Below, one piece after another: positions 7,806 through 9,690 of a stretch of 9,690 nt of DNA (within the stretch, counting starts at the first letter, position 1; every line of letters begins with the position of its first letter). This DNA is from Gammaproteobacteria bacterium (lineage in GTDB: Bacteria > Pseudomonadota > Gammaproteobacteria > PS1 > Pseudothioglobaceae), in assembly GCA_028599035.1 (NCBI GenBank), contig JAQRMT010000053.1, positions 1 to 9,690 on the forward strand, in the 5' to 3' direction. The notes under the pieces were generated by a model. It was given only the letters and a program-made list of their open reading frames with translations. It had not been told where the DNA came from and ran no database searches. Position numbers and translations under genes: made by a program.

Positions 7806-7874
7806 ATGAAATTAGTTTTACTACACAATCAATCACAGGCGAATTCAACCCATAAGTGCAACACTACCATTTAA
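7806..7874 (+). CDS. 22-codon frame with strong ribosome binding site; small gene or truncated 5' end of a lost gene
   Basis: The frame encodes a 22-residue peptide that begins MKLVLLHNQSQANSTHKC and stops at a TAA. The product is not recognised. Its start signals are the best in the window: AGGGAG, a 6-nt spacer and ATG, behind a plausible promoter. Its second half overlaps, on the opposite strand, the 3' end of the broken XRE gene. Two readings are possible: a genuine very small gene, or the surviving start of a longer gene whose body was lost when the XRE-containing segment arrived. I favour the second reading slightly, because nothing after codon 10 or so looks like a protein domain. Confidence 0.3.
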   Translation: MKLVLLHNQSQANSTHKCNTTI

Positions 7875-8143
7875 AAACTCCATAATCTTAGGATAATATT
7901 TTGCAGGGATATTTTTAGTGCTGTTCTTTTCCCAATTAACTATAGTAAAATTATCAGCCCTATAATTTCCCCAACATTTTTTTGAGTTTTGTTGCTTTCC
8001 AACCTTTTCTTTTTAATATGGTCGCCAAGGGTGATTAATTCTTTAGGCATGCCCACAATAGGCTTTGGAACAGTAAAAATTAAAAACGGTAACAAGGCAA
8101 CTAAACCCTGGCCGTTCTCCTCATTTTTGGGTAAAAAATACAC
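7845..8143 (-). pseudogene. Frameshifted small XRE-family helix-turn-helix regulator
   Basis: Two minus-strand frames join into one protein. The first part (8143 down to about 7961) reads LLPFLIFTVPKP, then PKELITLGDHIKKKRLESNK and TQKNVGEIIG. The second (about 7958 down to 7845) reads ADNFTIVNWEKNSTKN, then IPAKYYPKIMEFLNG and a TGA. Together they match the layout of a common short XRE-type DNA-binding protein: PKP linker, LGDHIRKKRL, helix-turn-helix, NWEKN, then PKIxEFLG. The frames join at a run of three C (plus strand 7958-7960); one more C would restore reading. As it stands the first frame ends after 67 codons, inside the helix-turn-helix. The start is uncertain: I used a GTG at 8143, but a TTG closer to LLPFL is possible. 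The restored length is about 99 residues, normal for this group. It is either a pseudogene or a sequencing error in a homopolymer. Confidence 0.75.
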
Positions 8144-8160
8144 TCTCTTCTACACTCTCT
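8139..8160. repeat. Short tandem duplication, 12-bp period
   Basis: TACACTCTCT occurs at 8139-8148 and again at 8151-8160, with TC between, giving a 12-bp period for just under two copies. It lies at the presumed 5' end of the XRE pseudogene and probably arose by slippage. Confidence 0.7.
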
Positions 8161-8203
8161 AAGTCATACTGGGTTAATGCAGTGGTCTTACAAGGTAAAT
8201 TTA

Positions 8204-8212
8204 TGGCATAAT
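8204..8212 (+). promoter_or_regulatory. Putative extended -10 promoter for gltD
   Basis: TGGCATAAT combines an extended -10 TGn element with a CATAAT hexamer. Transcription would start near 8219, leaving a leader of about 25 nt. No good -35 is seen, which fits extended -10 promoters. An AGGTG at 8230-8234, 10 nt before the ATG, is the likely ribosome binding site. Confidence 0.4.
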
Positions 8213-8244
8213 TATGTGCTTTATGTATTAGGTGTTAATCAACC

Positions 8245-9678
8245 ATGGGAAAAGTAACTGGCTTTAAGGAATTTGACAGAAAAACTGAGGATTATCGTCC
8301 TGTTGAATTGCGTGTTAAAGATTACGGTGAGGTTTTCACAAGCACGCATAATGCTGAGCATCTACAAGAGCAAGGGGCGAGATGTATGGATTGCGGCGTG
8401 CCATTTTGCCAATCAGAAAACGGCTGCCCTGTTGATAATTTAATTCCCGAATGGAATGATTTGATTTATCACGATAAATGGCAAGAAGCATTAATTCGCC
8501 TGCATAAAACCAATAATTTCCCAGAATTTACAGGGCGAGTTTGTCCTGCGCCTTGTGAAGGGTCGTGTGTGCTGGGGCTGAATAATCCCGCCGTTACTAT
8601 TAAGAATATTGAACAGGCGATTGTTGATAAGGGGTTTGAAGAAGGTTGGATTCAGCCTTATCAAGTTGCGTATCGAACGGGCAAAAAAGTGGCAATTGTT
8701 GGCTCTGGGCCTGCGGGTTTGGCAGCAGCAGACGAGTTAAATAAATTAGGGCATAACGCTGTTGTGTTTGAGCGCACTAATCGTATTGGTGGTTTGTTGA
8801 TGTATGGTATCCCAAATATGAAACTCGACAAAGATGTGGTTAATCGTCGTGTGAATTTACTAAAAAGTTCGGGAGTTGAATTTATTGCCAATGTTGATGT
8901 GGGTAGGGACATTAGCACTAAGCAACTGCAAAAAGACTTTGATGCAATCATTTTCACCACAGGATCAACGCAGGGGCGCGATTTGTCAGTAGATAATCGT
9001 GACGCACATGGTGTGCATTTGGCGATGGAATATTTGACCAAAAGCACCCAAAGTTTGTTAGACACTGGCAGTGCCGATAATTCTGATTTATCTGCCAAGG
9101 GCAAAGATGTGATTGTGATTGGTGGCGGTGATACAGGCACTGATTGTATCGGTACCGCATTGCGCCAAGGAGCAAAGTCGATTGTGAATTTTGAATTGAT
9201 GGGCAAACCTCCTATTGAACGGTCGGACACTAATCCTTGGCCACTGTGGCCGTTGATTTATCGGGTTGATTATGGTCACGCCGAAGTGGCGCAGGTGTTC
9301 GGCGCAGATCCGAGACAATATCATTTAATGACCAAATCATTTATTAAAGATAAAAACGGCAAAGTGATGGGGCTTAATACTATCAATGTTGATTTTAAAG
9401 AAGGTCAATTAATTGAGATTGAAGGTAGCGAAAAAACTTGGGACACGCAATTGGTGCTTTTATCAATGGGTTTTGTCTCTCCTGAGCATTATTTAAGTGA
9501 TGATGCTGATATTACCCTTGATGAACGGGGTAATTATCAAGCAAATTATGGCGAATACACCACTTCTCAAAAAGGTATTTTCACTGCAGGAGATTGTCGC
9601 CGTGGTCAATCGCTAGTCGTATGGGCAATCAACGAAGGGCGTGGTGTTGCCGCTCAGGTTAATCAGTATTTAGCGTAA
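8245..9678 (+). CDS. gltD: Glutamate synthase (NADPH) small subunit, GltD
   Basis: GltD passes electrons from NADPH through FAD and iron-sulfur clusters to the large subunit GltB, which makes two glutamates from glutamine and 2-oxoglutarate. The 477-residue length is close to the roughly 472 of E. coli. The N-terminal region has cysteines for two [4Fe-4S] clusters: C47, C50, C55 and C61 in RCMDCGVPFC...GCP, and C100, C104 and C108 in GRVCPAPCEGSC. The FAD-binding loop is VAIVGSGPAGLAAA (149-162), followed by GGLLMYGIPNMKLDK. The NADPH-binding loop is VIVIGGGDTGTDC (GGGD from 293). The tail GIFTAGDCRRGQSLVVWAI with the final EGR is the usual FAD-contact end. The gene is complete. No gltB lies directly upstream; instead there is an apparent accessory segment, so gltB must be elsewhere or downstream. 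Related GltD-like subunits serve other oxidoreductases, but the close overall match favours GltD itself. Confidence 0.95.
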   Translation: MGKVTGFKEFDRKTEDYRPVELRVKDYGEVFTSTHNAEHLQEQGARCMDCGVPFCQSENGCPVDNLIPEWNDLIYHDKWQEALIRLHKTNNFPEFTGRVCPAPCEGSCVLGLNNPAVTIKNIEQAIVDKGFEEGWIQPYQVAYRTGKKVAIVGSGPAGLAAADELNKLGHNAVVFERTNRIGGLLMYGIPNMKLDKDVVNRRVNLLKSSGVEFIANVDVGRDISTKQLQKDFDAIIFTTGSTQGRDLSVDNRDAHGVHLAMEYLTKSTQSLLDTGSADNSDLSAKGKDVIVIGGGDTGTDCIGTALRQGAKSIVNFELMGKPPIERSDTNPWPLWPLIYRVDYGHAEVAQVFGADPRQYHLMTKSFIKDKNGKVMGLNTINVDFKEGQLIEIEGSEKTWDTQLVLLSMGFVSPEHYLSDDADITLDERGNYQANYGEYTTSQKGIFTAGDCRRGQSLVVWAINEGRGVAAQVNQYLA

Positions 9679-9690
9679 ATACCTAGTATT

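Noticed and set aside
8121..8234. A minus-strand frame open for 37 codons with the in-frame repeat ESVE/ESVF, between gltD and the XRE pseudogene
   Set aside because: It has no start codon and no family I recognise, and it overlaps the gltD leader. The repeat is the 12-bp duplication. It could be a gene remnant but cannot be supported.
8661..9230. A 189-codon open frame on the minus strand inside gltD
   Set aside because: It lies wholly antisense to a clear gltD and its translation has no recognisable domain; it is a by-product of codon bias.

Overview
The window looks like part of an AT-rich gammaproteobacterial chromosome. The glmS, rnm/yciV, yciO, alaS and gltD products all read as gammaproteobacterial versions, and the rnm-yciO pair has the same order as in Escherichia coli. 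The AT-rich base use and compact layout would suit a marine sulfur-oxidiser or symbiont lineage (SUP05/Thioglobus-like). That placement is my inference from style and was not tested by any search.

Left part (1-6126), housekeeping: a possible gene tail at the left edge converges on glmS (minus strand, glucosamine-6-phosphate synthase). A 61-bp divergent spacer separates glmS from a rightward run of rnm/yciV (PHP-domain nuclease/phosphatase), yciO (Sua5/YciO/YrdC family) and alaS (alanyl-tRNA synthetase). rnm and yciO overlap by a few bases, and alaS follows 32 bp later. All three touch RNA metabolism.

Middle part (6127-8244), accessory-looking: it holds a divergent, archaeal-type PurD-like ATP-grasp ligase on the minus strand, with its own promoter, strong ribosome binding site and a near-perfect bidirectional terminator. 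Next to it are a complete-looking promoter and ribosome binding site driving only a 22-codon frame, and a frameshifted small XRE-type helix-turn-helix regulator. The segment looks more AT-rich than its flanks and has stronger Shine-Dalgarno sequences. It looks like an inserted and partly decayed segment between two core genes.

Right part (8245-9690): gltD, the small subunit of NADPH-glutamate synthase, is complete and has its own putative promoter. No gltB lies directly upstream. GlmS uses glutamine and GltD helps form glutamate from it, so both ends concern nitrogen assimilation, but nothing shows co-regulation.

The strongest candidate for something new is the PurD-like protein. Its ATP-grasp core is intact, but several motifs usual in PurD are altered. 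I saw no CRISPR array, tRNA, rRNA or transposase.
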